A stretch of 8,429 nt of DNA, from assembly GCF_937976295.1 (NCBI RefSeq), contig NZ_CALJRY010000123.1, positions 1-8,429 of the forward strand. Direction: 5' to 3'. The position numbers and the translations under genes are program-made. Under the pieces are notes generated by a model. That model worked only from the letters and a program-made list of their open reading frames with translations. It did not search any database and was not told where the DNA came from. Below, one piece after another: positions 1 to 6,289 of the stretch. Source of the DNA: an uncultured Rothia sp. (GTDB lineage: Bacteria; Actinomycetota; Actinomycetes; Actinomycetales; Micrococcaceae). Each line of letters starts with the position of its first letter. Within the stretch, counting starts at the first letter, position 1.

Positions 1-455
1 GCACCTCGCCCCGATTCGGAGGCGATCATCAGCGCCAGCGATTCTGCGGCTTCTTCCTGTATTTCCTGCGCTTCCCGAGCTTCCTGCACGTTCTGGTTGT
101 TCTTCTCCCCCGCGTCGAATCCGGCGGCGAATCCAGCTAGGGGCACGGTGGGGGCGGCAAGTTCCCGCATGAAGGAACGCACCTGCGCGGTGGTGATGCG
201 TTCGGGGTCGATGACGCCGAGGGTTGCCATGTAGGCGCTGTATCGTCGCAGGTCACGCGCGTAGGAGGCGATGGTGTGTTCGCTGCTTCCTCGCTCCACA
301 CGCAGGTGGATGAGGTACTGGTCAATGGCTTTCTGTAGCGGGGTCTGTGCCTCCTGCTGGGAAGAACTCAGCACGGAGGAACCGGCAGAAGAGGGCGCAC
401 CGAGCAGACCCGCGCCGCGGGCTGTCTTGCTCGCCGTGCTTTTTGCCTGCTTCAC
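1..455 (-). CDS. xerD: Tyrosine site-specific recombinase XerD, N-terminal part (3' end outside window)
   Basis: Tyrosine recombinase expected to act with XerC at dif to resolve chromosome dimers. Only the first 151 codons are visible. Residues about 39-100 match the SAM-like core-binding domain: LQKAIDQYLIHLRVERG, then HTIASYARDLRRY and TTAQVRSFMREL. The catalytic domain (R-K-H-R-H-Y) lies outside the window, so the call rests on this domain and on its place downstream of pyrG and the Nudix gene, as in M. tuberculosis Rv1699-Rv1701. The start is GTG at 455-453, with GAGGAG five bases upstream. Two oddities: a Ser/Ala-rich N-terminal extension of about 37 residues, and a Glu/Gln-rich insertion at about residues 115-147, where relatives go almost directly into the last helix of the domain. 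Part of this insertion is a 9-bp tandem repeat. XerC or another tyrosine recombinase is possible but less likely given synteny. Confidence 0.85.
   Translation of the reverse strand, partial: MKQAKSTASKTARGAGLLGAPSSAGSSVLSSSQQEAQTPLQKAIDQYLIHLRVERGSSEHTIASYARDLRRYSAYMATLGVIDPERITTAQVRSFMRELAAPTVPLAGFAAGFDAGEKNNQNVQEAREAQEIQEEAAESLALMIASESGRG
54..89 (-). repeat. Four-copy 9-bp tandem repeat inside xerD
   Basis: On the plus strand, TTCCTGNNN occurs at 54, 63, 72 (as TTCCCG) and 81 with a strict 9-base period. On the coding strand this encodes the tripeptides VQE, ARE, AQE and IQE, that is (V/A/I)-(Q/R)-E four times. Copy-number change by slippage would keep the reading frame. It lies in the charged insertion of the XerD core-binding domain. 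Confidence 0.85.
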
Positions 456-458
456 GCT

Positions 459-466
459 ATCTCCTC
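459..466 (-). promoter_or_regulatory. Ribosome binding site deciding the xerD GTG start
   Basis: The minus strand reads GAGGAGAT followed by AGC and then GTG at 455. It is the only strong Shine-Dalgarno sequence near the XerD N-terminus and supports a GTG start rather than an internal ATG. Confidence 0.7.
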
Positions 467-533
467 TGTCGGTTCTCTTGATATTCGGGTTTGGGATAGG
501 CAGGGCTACTCCCCCGCTCCTGTGTTCCGTATC

Positions 534-1208
534 TTAGTGGTTGCGGAAGTTCTCCGGCTTTTCGCGGCGCTGGCCCATGTAGGGGTGGAACTCCCAGCCG
601 CCCTCGGCGGGGCGCAGGCCTTCAAAGTTGTTCTGTGCCGCCGCGTAGGTGGCGAGTACTGCCTGGATGGCGAGCGCGTTGTGTACCTTTCCGCCCAGTA
701 CCAGCTGTACTGCGTCGGCGAGAGGCACCCAGCGGTAGGTCATTTCTGCTTCCTCCTCGGTGCGTTCACTGCGTTCTTCGGCAGGCAGTTCCGAGAGGTT
801 GCGTGCCAGGTAGACGCGGCCTGCTTCGCTGGTTGCACCGGGGCTGCTAAAGTAGTCGGTCAGAGCATTCCAGGTGCCTGCCTGCAGGTCTGCTTCTTCG
901 GCGAGTTCACGCTGCGCAGCGACCAGGGGGTCTTCACCGTCGATGTCGAGCAGTCCGGCGGGTACTTCCCAGAGGTTCATGCGCACCGGGTGGCGGTACT
1001 GGTTGAGCATCAACAGCTCGTTGCTATCGTTGAGGACCGCTACGGCGACGGCGCCGGGCATTTCCACGACGTCGCGGGTCAGCACGGTGTTTTCGTTGAG
1101 TTCGTACTCTTCGACGGTCGTTTCGATGACGTAGCCGCTGTACTTCACGGTGCGGGTGCGGATGGTGCGTTCGGAGGGTGCATCAATAATCTGCTGGTTG
1201 TTGCTCAT
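534..1208 (-). CDS. Nudix hydrolase, ADP-ribose pyrophosphatase family (Rv1700-like)
   Basis: Predicted to hydrolyse ADP-ribose to AMP and ribose 5-phosphate in the cytosol, limiting non-enzymatic ADP-ribosylation. The 224-residue protein has a Nudix box from Gly85 to Leu108, with the metal-binding REL-x-EE core at Arg100, Glu101, Glu104 and Glu105. The Gly just before the last hydrophobic residue of the box is Asp107 here (EEADL), and one extra residue separates Gly85 from Glu92, as I recall for the actinobacterial ADPRase group. SPGATSE at 122-128 matches the loop downstream of the box in ADP-ribose pyrophosphatases. Placement between pyrG and xerD agrees with M. tuberculosis Rv1700. The ATG at 1208 lacks a convincing Shine-Dalgarno sequence; a TACAAT box upstream suggests leaderless initiation. 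The pyrG terminator lies upstream, so this gene probably has its own promoter and may be transcribed with xerD. Substrate assignment is from family; another nucleotide sugar is possible. Confidence 0.9.
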   Translation of the reverse strand: MSNNQQIIDAPSERTIRTRTVKYSGYVIETTVEEYELNENTVLTRDVVEMPGAVAVAVLNDSNELLMLNQYRHPVRMNLWEVPAGLLDIDGEDPLVAAQRELAEEADLQAGTWNALTDYFSSPGATSEAGRVYLARNLSELPAEERSERTEEEAEMTYRWVPLADAVQLVLGGKVHNALAIQAVLATYAAAQNNFEGLRPAEGGWEFHPYMGQRREKPENFRNH

Positions 1209-1214
1209 TCTTTC

Positions 1215-1220
1215 ATTGTA
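1215..1220 (-). promoter_or_regulatory. Candidate -10 box for a leaderless Nudix transcript
   Basis: The minus strand has TACAAT, five of six matches to TATAAT, with exactly six bases between it and the A of the ATG at 1208. Transcription starting about seven bases below a -10 box would begin on the start codon itself. No good -35 hexamer is visible at 16-18 bases, which is common in Actinobacteria. Confidence 0.55.
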
Positions 1221-1285
1221 GGTGGCTTCTTAGCCCCGCCACGTTCGGCGCGTCAGGTGCGGGTACGATTTCAAGCATGTTCAGG

Positions 1286-1334
1286 TTTAAACGAAAGCAT
1301 CCCGCTCTCCCCTGCGCGGGGTGAGCGGGATGCT
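1286..1334 (-). terminator. Intrinsic terminator after pyrG
   Basis: A 12-bp perfect stem pairs 1296-1307 with 1323-1334. After a T-T mismatch, a further four G-C pairs (1309-1312 with 1318-1321) close a five-base loop. On the minus strand the stem is followed by the T-rich tail TTCGTTTAAA. It starts 20 bases after the pyrG stop codon. It should end pyrG transcription and separate it from the Nudix gene. Confidence 0.85.
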
Positions 1335-1353
1335 GAACGTTTGTGCCTAGAGG

Positions 1354-3048
1354 TTAGGCGCCGCGGCGCTCCAGTGCAGCCTTAATCAGGCCGGAGAAGA
1401 GCGGGTGCGGGCGGGTCGGGCGCGAGCGGTACTCGGGGTGTGCCTGAGTTGCCACGTAGTAGGGGTGTACCTCTGCGGGCAGTTCCACGTACTCGACCAG
1501 CGAGGAGTCCGGGGAGGTACCGGAAATGAGCAGGCCTGCTTCTTCAAGCTGTTCGCGGTACTCGTTGTTCACCTCGTAGCGGTGGCGGTGACGCTCTGCA
1601 ACCTCGGTAGCACCGTATGCCTTAGCAACCTGAGAGCCGGGAACGAGGTTTGCCTTGTACAGGCCCAGGCGCATGGTGCCGCCCAGGTCGCCTGCACCTT
1701 CGACGAACTGCTTCTGCTCTTCGATGGTTGCGATGACCGGTACGGAGGTTTCCGGGTCGAACTCGGTGGAGGATGCTTCGCGCAGGCCCAGTACGTTGCG
1801 TGCGTACTCGATGACCATGGACTGCAGGCCGAGGCAGATGCCCAGGGTCGGGATCTTGTGCTCGCGTGCGTACTTGAGGGCACCAATCTTGCCGTCCAGG
1901 CCGCGGATGCCGAAGCCGCCGGGCACGAGGATTGCGTCCATGTTGCGCAGCTGGTGGTCTGCATCTTCGTCGGTTGCGCACAGGTCGGCTGCAACCCACT
2001 TGATGTTGACCTTCACGTTGTTTGCGAAGCCGCCGGCACGCAGAGCCTCGGAGACGGACAGGTATGCGTCGGGCAGGTCGATGTACTTACCGACCAGGCC
2101 AACGTTGACCTCTGCTGCGGGGCGGTGCACTGCGTCGAGCAGGCGGTCCCACTGGGTGAAGTCCGGTGCGGGAGCCTCAATGCCGAAGTAGTCGAGGATG
2201 TAGTCGTCGAGCTTCTGGCTGTGCAGGGTCTTGGGGATGTCGTAGATGCTGGGTGCGTCGGCGCAGGAAATGACTGCGTCGCTGTCCACGTCGCATGCGT
2301 TACCGATCTTGGTACGGTGCGATACGGGGACCTCACGCTCACAGCGCAGAATCAGACCGTCAGGCTGGATGCCCAGGCCGCGCAGTGCTGCGACGGAGTG
2401 CTGGGTCGGCTTGGTCTTGAGCTCGCCGGAGGGGCCGATGAAAGGCACCAGGGAGACGTGCAGGAAGAAGACGTTCTTGCGGCCAACATCGCGGCGTACC
2501 TGGCGTGCTGCTTCCATGAAGGGCAGGGACTCGATATCGCCGACGGTACCACCGATTTCGGTGATGATGATGTCGGGTGCGTTGTCAATTTCCGCTGCGT
2601 GACGCATGCGGGCCTTGATTTCGTCGGTAATGTGAGGGATAACCTGGACGGTGTCGCCGAGGTATTCGCCGCGGCGTTCCTTGGCGATGACGGAGGAGTA
2701 GACCTGGCCGGTGGTCACGTTAGCGGACTGGTCGAGGTTTTCGTCCAGGAAGCGCTCGTAGTGTCCGATGTCGAGGTCGGTTTCAGCACCGTCGTCGGTG
2801 ACAAAGACTTCACCGTGCTGGAAGGGGTTCATCGTACCGGGGTCGACGTTCAGGTAGGGGTCGAACTTCTGCATGGTCACAGAGAGGCCACGTGCGCGAA
2901 GAAGCTGACCGAGGGAAGAGGCCGACAGGCCCTTACCGAGAGAAGATGCAACGCCGCCGGTCACGAAAATCTGGCGGGTTACCTTGTCGTTAGAGGACGC
3001 GTTCAGAGCGTTATTTTTTTCATTCACCACGGAATTCAAGCCTACCAT
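1354..3048 (-). CDS. pyrG: CTP synthase
   Basis: Makes CTP from UTP using ATP and glutamine, the last step of de novo pyrimidine nucleotide synthesis. The 564-residue protein has both domains. The N-terminal amidoligase domain (about 24-290) contains the P-loop GGVASSLGKG at 31-40, FDPYLNVDPGTMNP at 62-75 and GGTVGDIES from 167. The C-terminal class I glutaminase domain (about 313-560) contains the oxyanion strand PGGFGIRG from 377, the nucleophile Cys405 in GICLG, and His537/Glu539 in HPEY. All key residues are present and the length is normal. The ATG at 3048 gives about 23 residues before the conserved core, with only a weak AAG upstream. In-frame GTG codons at residues 7 and 8 are alternatives, so the exact start is uncertain. 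A 338-base gap separates it from recN and a terminator follows it, so it may be a single-gene transcript. Confidence 0.98.
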   Translation of the reverse strand: MVGLNSVVNEKNNALNASSNDKVTRQIFVTGGVASSLGKGLSASSLGQLLRARGLSVTMQKFDPYLNVDPGTMNPFQHGEVFVTDDGAETDLDIGHYERFLDENLDQSANVTTGQVYSSVIAKERRGEYLGDTVQVIPHITDEIKARMRHAAEIDNAPDIIITEIGGTVGDIESLPFMEAARQVRRDVGRKNVFFLHVSLVPFIGPSGELKTKPTQHSVAALRGLGIQPDGLILRCEREVPVSHRTKIGNACDVDSDAVISCADAPSIYDIPKTLHSQKLDDYILDYFGIEAPAPDFTQWDRLLDAVHRPAAEVNVGLVGKYIDLPDAYLSVSEALRAGGFANNVKVNIKWVAADLCATDEDADHQLRNMDAILVPGGFGIRGLDGKIGALKYAREHKIPTLGICLGLQSMVIEYARNVLGLREASSTEFDPETSVPVIATIEEQKQFVEGAGDLGGTMRLGLYKANLVPGSQVAKAYGATEVAERHRHRYEVNNEYREQLEEAGLLISGTSPDSSLVEYVELPAEVHPYYVATQAHPEYRSRPTRPHPLFSGLIKAALERRGA

Positions 3049-3079
3049 TTTCTTGTCTGCTATCCAAGCAGAGGGTTTT

Positions 3080-3105
3080 GCCGCGAGAGGATTCTCTCAG
3101 GCGGC
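3080..3105 (-). promoter_or_regulatory. Hairpin in the pyrG leader
   Basis: On the minus strand GCCGC pairs with GCGGC, and inside it GAGAG pairs with CTCTC around a four-base loop, with a two-base CT bulge. It ends 32 bases before the pyrG ATG, so it probably sits in the 5' untranslated leader. The minus-strand sequence that follows is AAAACCC, so this is not an intrinsic terminator in that direction. A regulatory role is speculative. Confidence 0.4.
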
Positions 3106-3190
3106 TTTCCCTCCCCTATTTGTCCTTATCACCACTGTAAACGGAGCCGGGGATTTATTATTCCCGCCGCGCCGTGTAGAAGCAGGTGTA

Positions 3191-3227
3191 GGAGCATTCT
3201 CAGAGTATCTCACATCCTCTGAGCTCC
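3191..3227 (-). repeat. Bulged inverted repeat between recN and pyrG
   Basis: On the minus strand GGAGC then TCAGAG pairs with CTCTGA then GCTCC, 11 pairs interrupted by a four-base GAAT bulge, with an 11-base loop. No T-tract follows. It could be a factor-dependent transcript end for recN or a leader structure for pyrG; the sequence does not decide. Confidence 0.4.
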
Positions 3228-3312
3228 ATGCGCCGCTGTTGGTCACCGGCACGGGCTGTACTGGCAACTTTCCGGGGCATGCTCGCGCGCTTCAGTCCCT
3301 TTGATGGTCTTT

Positions 3313-3340
3313 AGCGCGAAAGATGCCACCTTTCGGCGCT
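3313..3340. repeat. Inverted repeat just past the recN stop
   Basis: AGCGCGAAAG (3313-3322) pairs with CTTTCGGCGCT (3330-3340), ten pairs with one bulged base and a seven-base loop. It lies about 47 bases past the recN stop. The T-rich side (TTTT at 3340-3343) is on the plus strand and not on the recN strand, so its value as a recN terminator is doubtful. Confidence 0.4.
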
Positions 3341-3386
3341 TTTGCCAGTACTTTCCATGCTTTTCGCCGCAGGTTTGCCGTCAGCT

Positions 3387-5105
3387 TCAGTGCCCCTGCG
3401 GCACTTCTCGACCGGCAGCCAGCAGCTCGCGGGCGTGCTCTCGCGCCGATTCTGATTGATCGTGTCCGGAGAGCATTCGCGCCAGTTCCACCACGCGTTC
3501 CTCTTCGGAAAGTACCTTGACCTTCGAGAGGGACGCGTCATCATTTTTCAGCACGAGGATGTGCTGGTCCGCGAAGGCGGCGACCTGGGGCAGGTGGGTG
3601 ACCACCAGAACCTGCACGTGTCGGGCGAGCATGGCAAGGCGGCGACCGATTTCGATAGCTGCCTTACCGCCCACGCCGGAGTCCACCTCATCGAAGATGA
3701 AGGTGGGTACGGGGTCCACTTCGGCGAGCACTACCTCCAGGGCGAGCATCACGCGGGAGAGCTCACCGCCGGAGGCGCCCTTACCGAGCGGGCGCGGCAC
3801 GGCGGTTCGGTGCGGCGCCAGCATGAAGGTCACGGTGTCTCGGCCGTGCACCGAGAACTTTTCAGCTTCGGCGACCTCCACGACCAGGGAGGCGTTCGGC
3901 ATGGCAAGAGCAGTGAGCTCCTCGCTGACGGCATCCGCCAGTTTCTGCGCGGCGGCACGGCGCAGGGCGGTCAGCTCTTCTGCCTGGGCACCGAGCACCT
4001 TGCGTAGCTGTACCAGCTCGGTTTCCAGGGTTTCCTGTCGCTGCGGGTCATCCACCAGGGTCTCAAGACGTGCGCGGGATTCTTCGGCCCAGTCGAGCAC
4101 TTCGGCAATATCAGCACCGTACTTGCGGGTGAGGGTCGCCAGCTGGGCGCGGCGAGTCTGCACCTGCGCCAGACGTTCGGGGCCTTCAACATCCAGGGAG
4201 GCCATGTAGGAGGACAGATCCGAGGAGATATCGGTGGCAAGAATCAGCAGTTCGTTGACGCGCGCCGCGAGGGAGGCAAGCTCTTCGTCAGCGTCTGCCT
4301 GCGCCTGTAGCGCGGAGCGGCTTGCATCGAGCAGGCTCATGACGCTCTGCTCGTCGCCGGTAGAGTATTCGCTACCGCTAAGCGCCGCGGAGGCGGTTGC
4401 CGACGCGATGCGTAGCGCTTCAACGTTCATGAGCTTCACCATTTCGGCTTTGAGCTCTTCTTCTTCCCCGGCCTGCGGGTTGACGGCGCTGATTTCTTCG
4501 AGGGCGCCCTGCAGGGTCTGCGCTTCGAGGGCGCGTGCGCGAGAGTTTTCGCGTACTTCCTTCAGCTCTGCGGCGGCGGCGCGGTATCGCTCGTAGTTTT
4601 CGCGGTACTTCTCAAGCAGGTTGGCGAACTCTTCACCGGCGTACAGGTCGAGGGACTGGCGCTGCTCTGCCGCTGATTTGAGGCGCAACTGATCGGACTG
4701 GCCGTGGACTGCAACAAGAGTCTGACCAATCTGAGACAGGGTTCCGATGGGCGCGGAGCAACCGCCGACGTGGGCGCGGGAGCGTCCCGAGGCGTTGACG
4801 GTGCGCGCCAGAAGTAGCTCGGAGGTCTGTTCGTCGATGTCTTCGGCGGTGCCGCCGGCTTCTTCGGCAAGCTCGAGGGCGCGGTGCCCGTGGGGCAGGC
4901 GAATCACTGCTTCGGCGAGGGCGCTCTTGGCACCGTTGCGCACGCTGGAGGCGTCGGATCGAGCACCCAGGAGCATGCCAAGGGCGGTGACGACCATGGT
5001 TTTACCTGCGCCGGTTTCGCCGGTCAGCACGGAGAATCCGGGTTCGAGGGGGAGCCTCGCATCGGTGATGATGCCGAGGTCTCGAATATGGATTTCCTCA
5101 ATCAC
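3387..5105 (-). CDS. recN: DNA repair protein RecN (SMC-like ATPase)
   Basis: SMC-family ATPase that acts with RecA in repair of DNA double-strand breaks. The 572-residue length is typical. The N-terminal head has Walker A GETGAGKT at 29-36 and HGQSDQ at 134-139. A middle region rich in Glu, Ala, Leu and Arg (about 160-400) is the expected coiled coil, short as in other RecN proteins. The C-terminal head has the ABC signature SGGELSR at 445-451, Walker B with catalytic FDE at 471-473, the D-loop SGVGG, and the switch His504 in VVTHLPQVAA. The start is GTG at 5105: the codon immediately upstream of ACG-TTC-GTG in frame is a stop, and AAAAGGA lies ten bases upstream. A five-codon ATG frame overlaps this start out of frame. 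The gene begins 19 bases after nadK, so the two are very likely co-transcribed. No canonical LexA box is visible. Confidence 0.97.
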   Translation of the reverse strand: MIEEIHIRDLGIITDARLPLEPGFSVLTGETGAGKTMVVTALGMLLGARSDASSVRNGAKSALAEAVIRLPHGHRALELAEEAGGTAEDIDEQTSELLLARTVNASGRSRAHVGGCSAPIGTLSQIGQTLVAVHGQSDQLRLKSAAEQRQSLDLYAGEEFANLLEKYRENYERYRAAAAELKEVRENSRARALEAQTLQGALEEISAVNPQAGEEEELKAEMVKLMNVEALRIASATASAALSGSEYSTGDEQSVMSLLDASRSALQAQADADEELASLAARVNELLILATDISSDLSSYMASLDVEGPERLAQVQTRRAQLATLTRKYGADIAEVLDWAEESRARLETLVDDPQRQETLETELVQLRKVLGAQAEELTALRRAAAQKLADAVSEELTALAMPNASLVVEVAEAEKFSVHGRDTVTFMLAPHRTAVPRPLGKGASGGELSRVMLALEVVLAEVDPVPTFIFDEVDSGVGGKAAIEIGRRLAMLARHVQVLVVTHLPQVAAFADQHILVLKNDDASLSKVKVLSEEERVVELARMLSGHDQSESAREHARELLAAGREVPQGH

Positions 5106-5124
5106 GAACGTTCATTCCTTTTCT

Positions 5125-6162
5125 TTAGTGCTTCTCGGTATCCTGCGGGCCGCGCCAGCCACGGATCGGAAGCTCAAATTTACGCACCAGTCGCTCCGAG
5201 AAGGGAGCCGGGTGAATACGGGCGAGCAGCACCGACTTTTCGGAGCGTCGCACCTCAATACGGGAGCCGGGGTCCAGCTCCACGGTTCGGCGACCATCGC
5301 ACCAGAGCACGCCGGAGGCGCCGTTTCCGGGCATCATTTCTACCGCCAGGGTGGAGGTCGGCGCTGCTACCAGCGGGCGCGCAAAGAGCGCGTGAGCCGA
5401 GAGCGGCACCATGAGAATTGCTTCAACTTCGGGCCAGACGACCGGGCCGCCACCGGAGAAAGCGTAGGCGGTCGAGCCGGTGGGGGTTCCCATGACCACG
5501 CCGTCACAACCGAAGCTACTGAGCGGGCGGCAATCCACCTCAATAATGACTTCAATCATTTTTTCGCGGTTACCCTTTTCGACGCTCGCTTCATTCAGCG
5601 CCCAGTCGCTGTGCACTCGCTTGCCGTCGTTCCAGACTTCCACGTCGATCGCCATGCGTTCTTCAACGGTGTATTCGTTATTGACAATGCAGCGAACGGT
5701 TTCAGTCAGATCGCTCTCTTCGGATTCGGCGAGGAAGCCGACATGTCCCAGGTTCACACCGATGAGCGGAACACTGGTTCGGCGCACCATTTCGGCGGCG
5801 CGAAGAATCGAACCATCACCGCCAAGCACCACGCCGAGTTCAATATCGATAAGCGCCACGGATTCGTGAACGACCTGCACGGGGACGGGCTCGTCCCAGT
5901 TTTCGCTCAGGGTCTCCAGATCGGAGCGAGTCATGACGGGCGCGAGTCCCGCTTCGTAGAGCTGGGTGCACGCCTGTCGGGCGGCATCTCGCGCTTCTTT
6001 GCGCCCCACGTGGGCGAAGACGAGAATCTTACGGTGACGTTGCTCCACCGAGTCTTCGGAACCATAACGATCAGACTCATGGCGTTCGGAACCATGACGC
6101 GCACCCACAGCAGCTACCTGTGCGGTTGCTTCCTGCGGTGCGTGGCTTTCGTGTTCTGCCAT
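5125..6162 (-). CDS. nadK: NAD kinase (ATP/polyphosphate-dependent type)
   Basis: Phosphorylates NAD to NADP, supplying the cell's NADP(H) pool. The 345-residue protein has GGDGS at 114-118 (catalytic Asp116), NLGHVGFLAE from 137, the Asn-Glu pair at 190-191, and the DGVVMGTPTGSTAYAF segment at 220-235, all hallmarks of the family. PLSAHALFARPLV from 253 is the later conserved block. The core starts near RKILVFAHVG at 44. Residues 1-43 form a His/Ser/Glu/Arg-rich, probably disordered extension with a duplicated decapeptide, seldom this long in relatives. The ATG at 6162 is supported by GGGAGAG upstream. A shorter start is not obvious because no methionine lies between residue 1 and the core. 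recN follows after 19 bases. The long upstream gap with a -10-like box and a dyad suggests that nadK begins a new transcript. Confidence 0.97.
   Translation of the reverse strand: MAEHESHAPQEATAQVAAVGARHGSERHESDRYGSEDSVEQRHRKILVFAHVGRKEARDAARQACTQLYEAGLAPVMTRSDLETLSENWDEPVPVQVVHESVALIDIELGVVLGGDGSILRAAEMVRRTSVPLIGVNLGHVGFLAESEESDLTETVRCIVNNEYTVEERMAIDVEVWNDGKRVHSDWALNEASVEKGNREKMIEVIIEVDCRPLSSFGCDGVVMGTPTGSTAYAFSGGGPVVWPEVEAILMVPLSAHALFARPLVAAPTSTLAVEMMPGNGASGVLWCDGRRTVELDPGSRIEVRRSEKSVLLARIHPAPFSERLVRKFELPIRGWRGPQDTEKH
6055..6099 (-). repeat. Duplicated 15-bp motif with 30-base spacing in the nadK N-terminus
   Basis: Plus-strand 6055-6069 and 6085-6099 read TTCGGAACCATAACG and TTCGGAACCATGACG, one mismatch in 15, exactly 30 bases apart. 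The encoded units are RHGSERHESD and RYGSEDSVEQ, sharing R-(H/Y)-G-S-E. This is an in-frame duplication of ten residues in the non-conserved NadK extension. Confidence 0.75.
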
Positions 6163-6191
6163 AACGACTCTCTCCCATCGGGTGTTGAGAT

Positions 6192-6205
6192 GGTGTATCT
6201 ACACC
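6192..6205. promoter_or_regulatory. Perfect 6-2-6 dyad, candidate operator of nadK
   Basis: The sequence GGTGTATCTACACC has perfect 6-bp arms (GGTGTA and TACACC) around two bases. It lies just below the TATGAT box, over the expected transcription start of nadK, a usual place for a repressor site. The cognate regulator is not known to me. It could also be a short hairpin at the start of the message. Confidence 0.45.
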
Positions 6206-6206
6206 T

Positions 6207-6212
6207 ATCATA
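6207..6212 (-). promoter_or_regulatory. Candidate -10 box for nadK-recN
   Basis: TATGAT on the minus strand matches five of six bases of TATAAT and lies in an AT-rich stretch 45 bases before the nadK ATG. No clear -35 hexamer is found at 16-18 bases upstream. Confidence 0.45.
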
Positions 6213-6289
6213 CCGAATATGTTCTCGAAAATTTCCTAAAGCACCATATTTTTAGAAAATTATTTCGAATAGCGTACAGCTGGGTCTCT

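Larger units (their letters stand above)
3049..3386 (-). other. Intergenic region between recN and pyrG with three imperfect hairpins
   Basis: No credible gene is visible in these 338 bases on either strand. In M. tuberculosis and Corynebacterium this interval holds the steA-like and mctB/steB-like genes. Here it holds inverted repeats at 3313-3340, 3191-3227 and 3080-3105. It should carry the end of the nadK-recN message and the promoter and leader of pyrG. I could not pick a convincing -10/-35 pair. TTTACA on the minus strand (plus 3135-3140) resembles a -35 box but lacks a matching -10. Confidence 0.6.

Noticed and set aside
85..108. Nudix box Gly-to-Asp change at Nudix residue 107 (residue numbers given, not bases) as a sign of lost activity
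   Set aside because: The metal-binding Arg and Glu residues are all present, and this position varies among active Nudix enzymes.
522..1385. 287-codon plus-strand frame antisense to the Nudix gene
   Set aside because: It overlaps the full Nudix gene and the pyrG terminator and shows no protein family features.
1405..3222. 605-codon open frame on the plus strand, antisense to pyrG
   Set aside because: It mirrors the pyrG codon bias in a high-GC gene. Its protein is Cys/Val/Gly-rich without any recognisable domain and has no good ribosome binding site, while pyrG on the other strand is certain.
3311..3544. 77-codon minus-strand frame over the end of recN
   Set aside because: Mostly inside recN in another frame, with Arg/Ser-rich composition and no ribosome binding site; not a gene filling the recN-pyrG gap.
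5106..5113. Palindrome GAACGTTC just before the recN start, resembling LexA half-sites
   Set aside because: LexA boxes of this group need four bases between GAAC and GTTC; here the halves abut.
6215..6224. GAATATGTTC near the nadK -10 box as an SOS box for nadK-recN
   Set aside because: One half lacks the C of CGAAC and the spacing is too short for the actinobacterial consensus; only a near miss.
4747..6255. 502-codon open frame on the plus strand, antisense to recN and nadK
   Set aside because: It spans two convincing genes in antisense, has no recognisable motif and runs through their intergenic junction; a codon-bias shadow.
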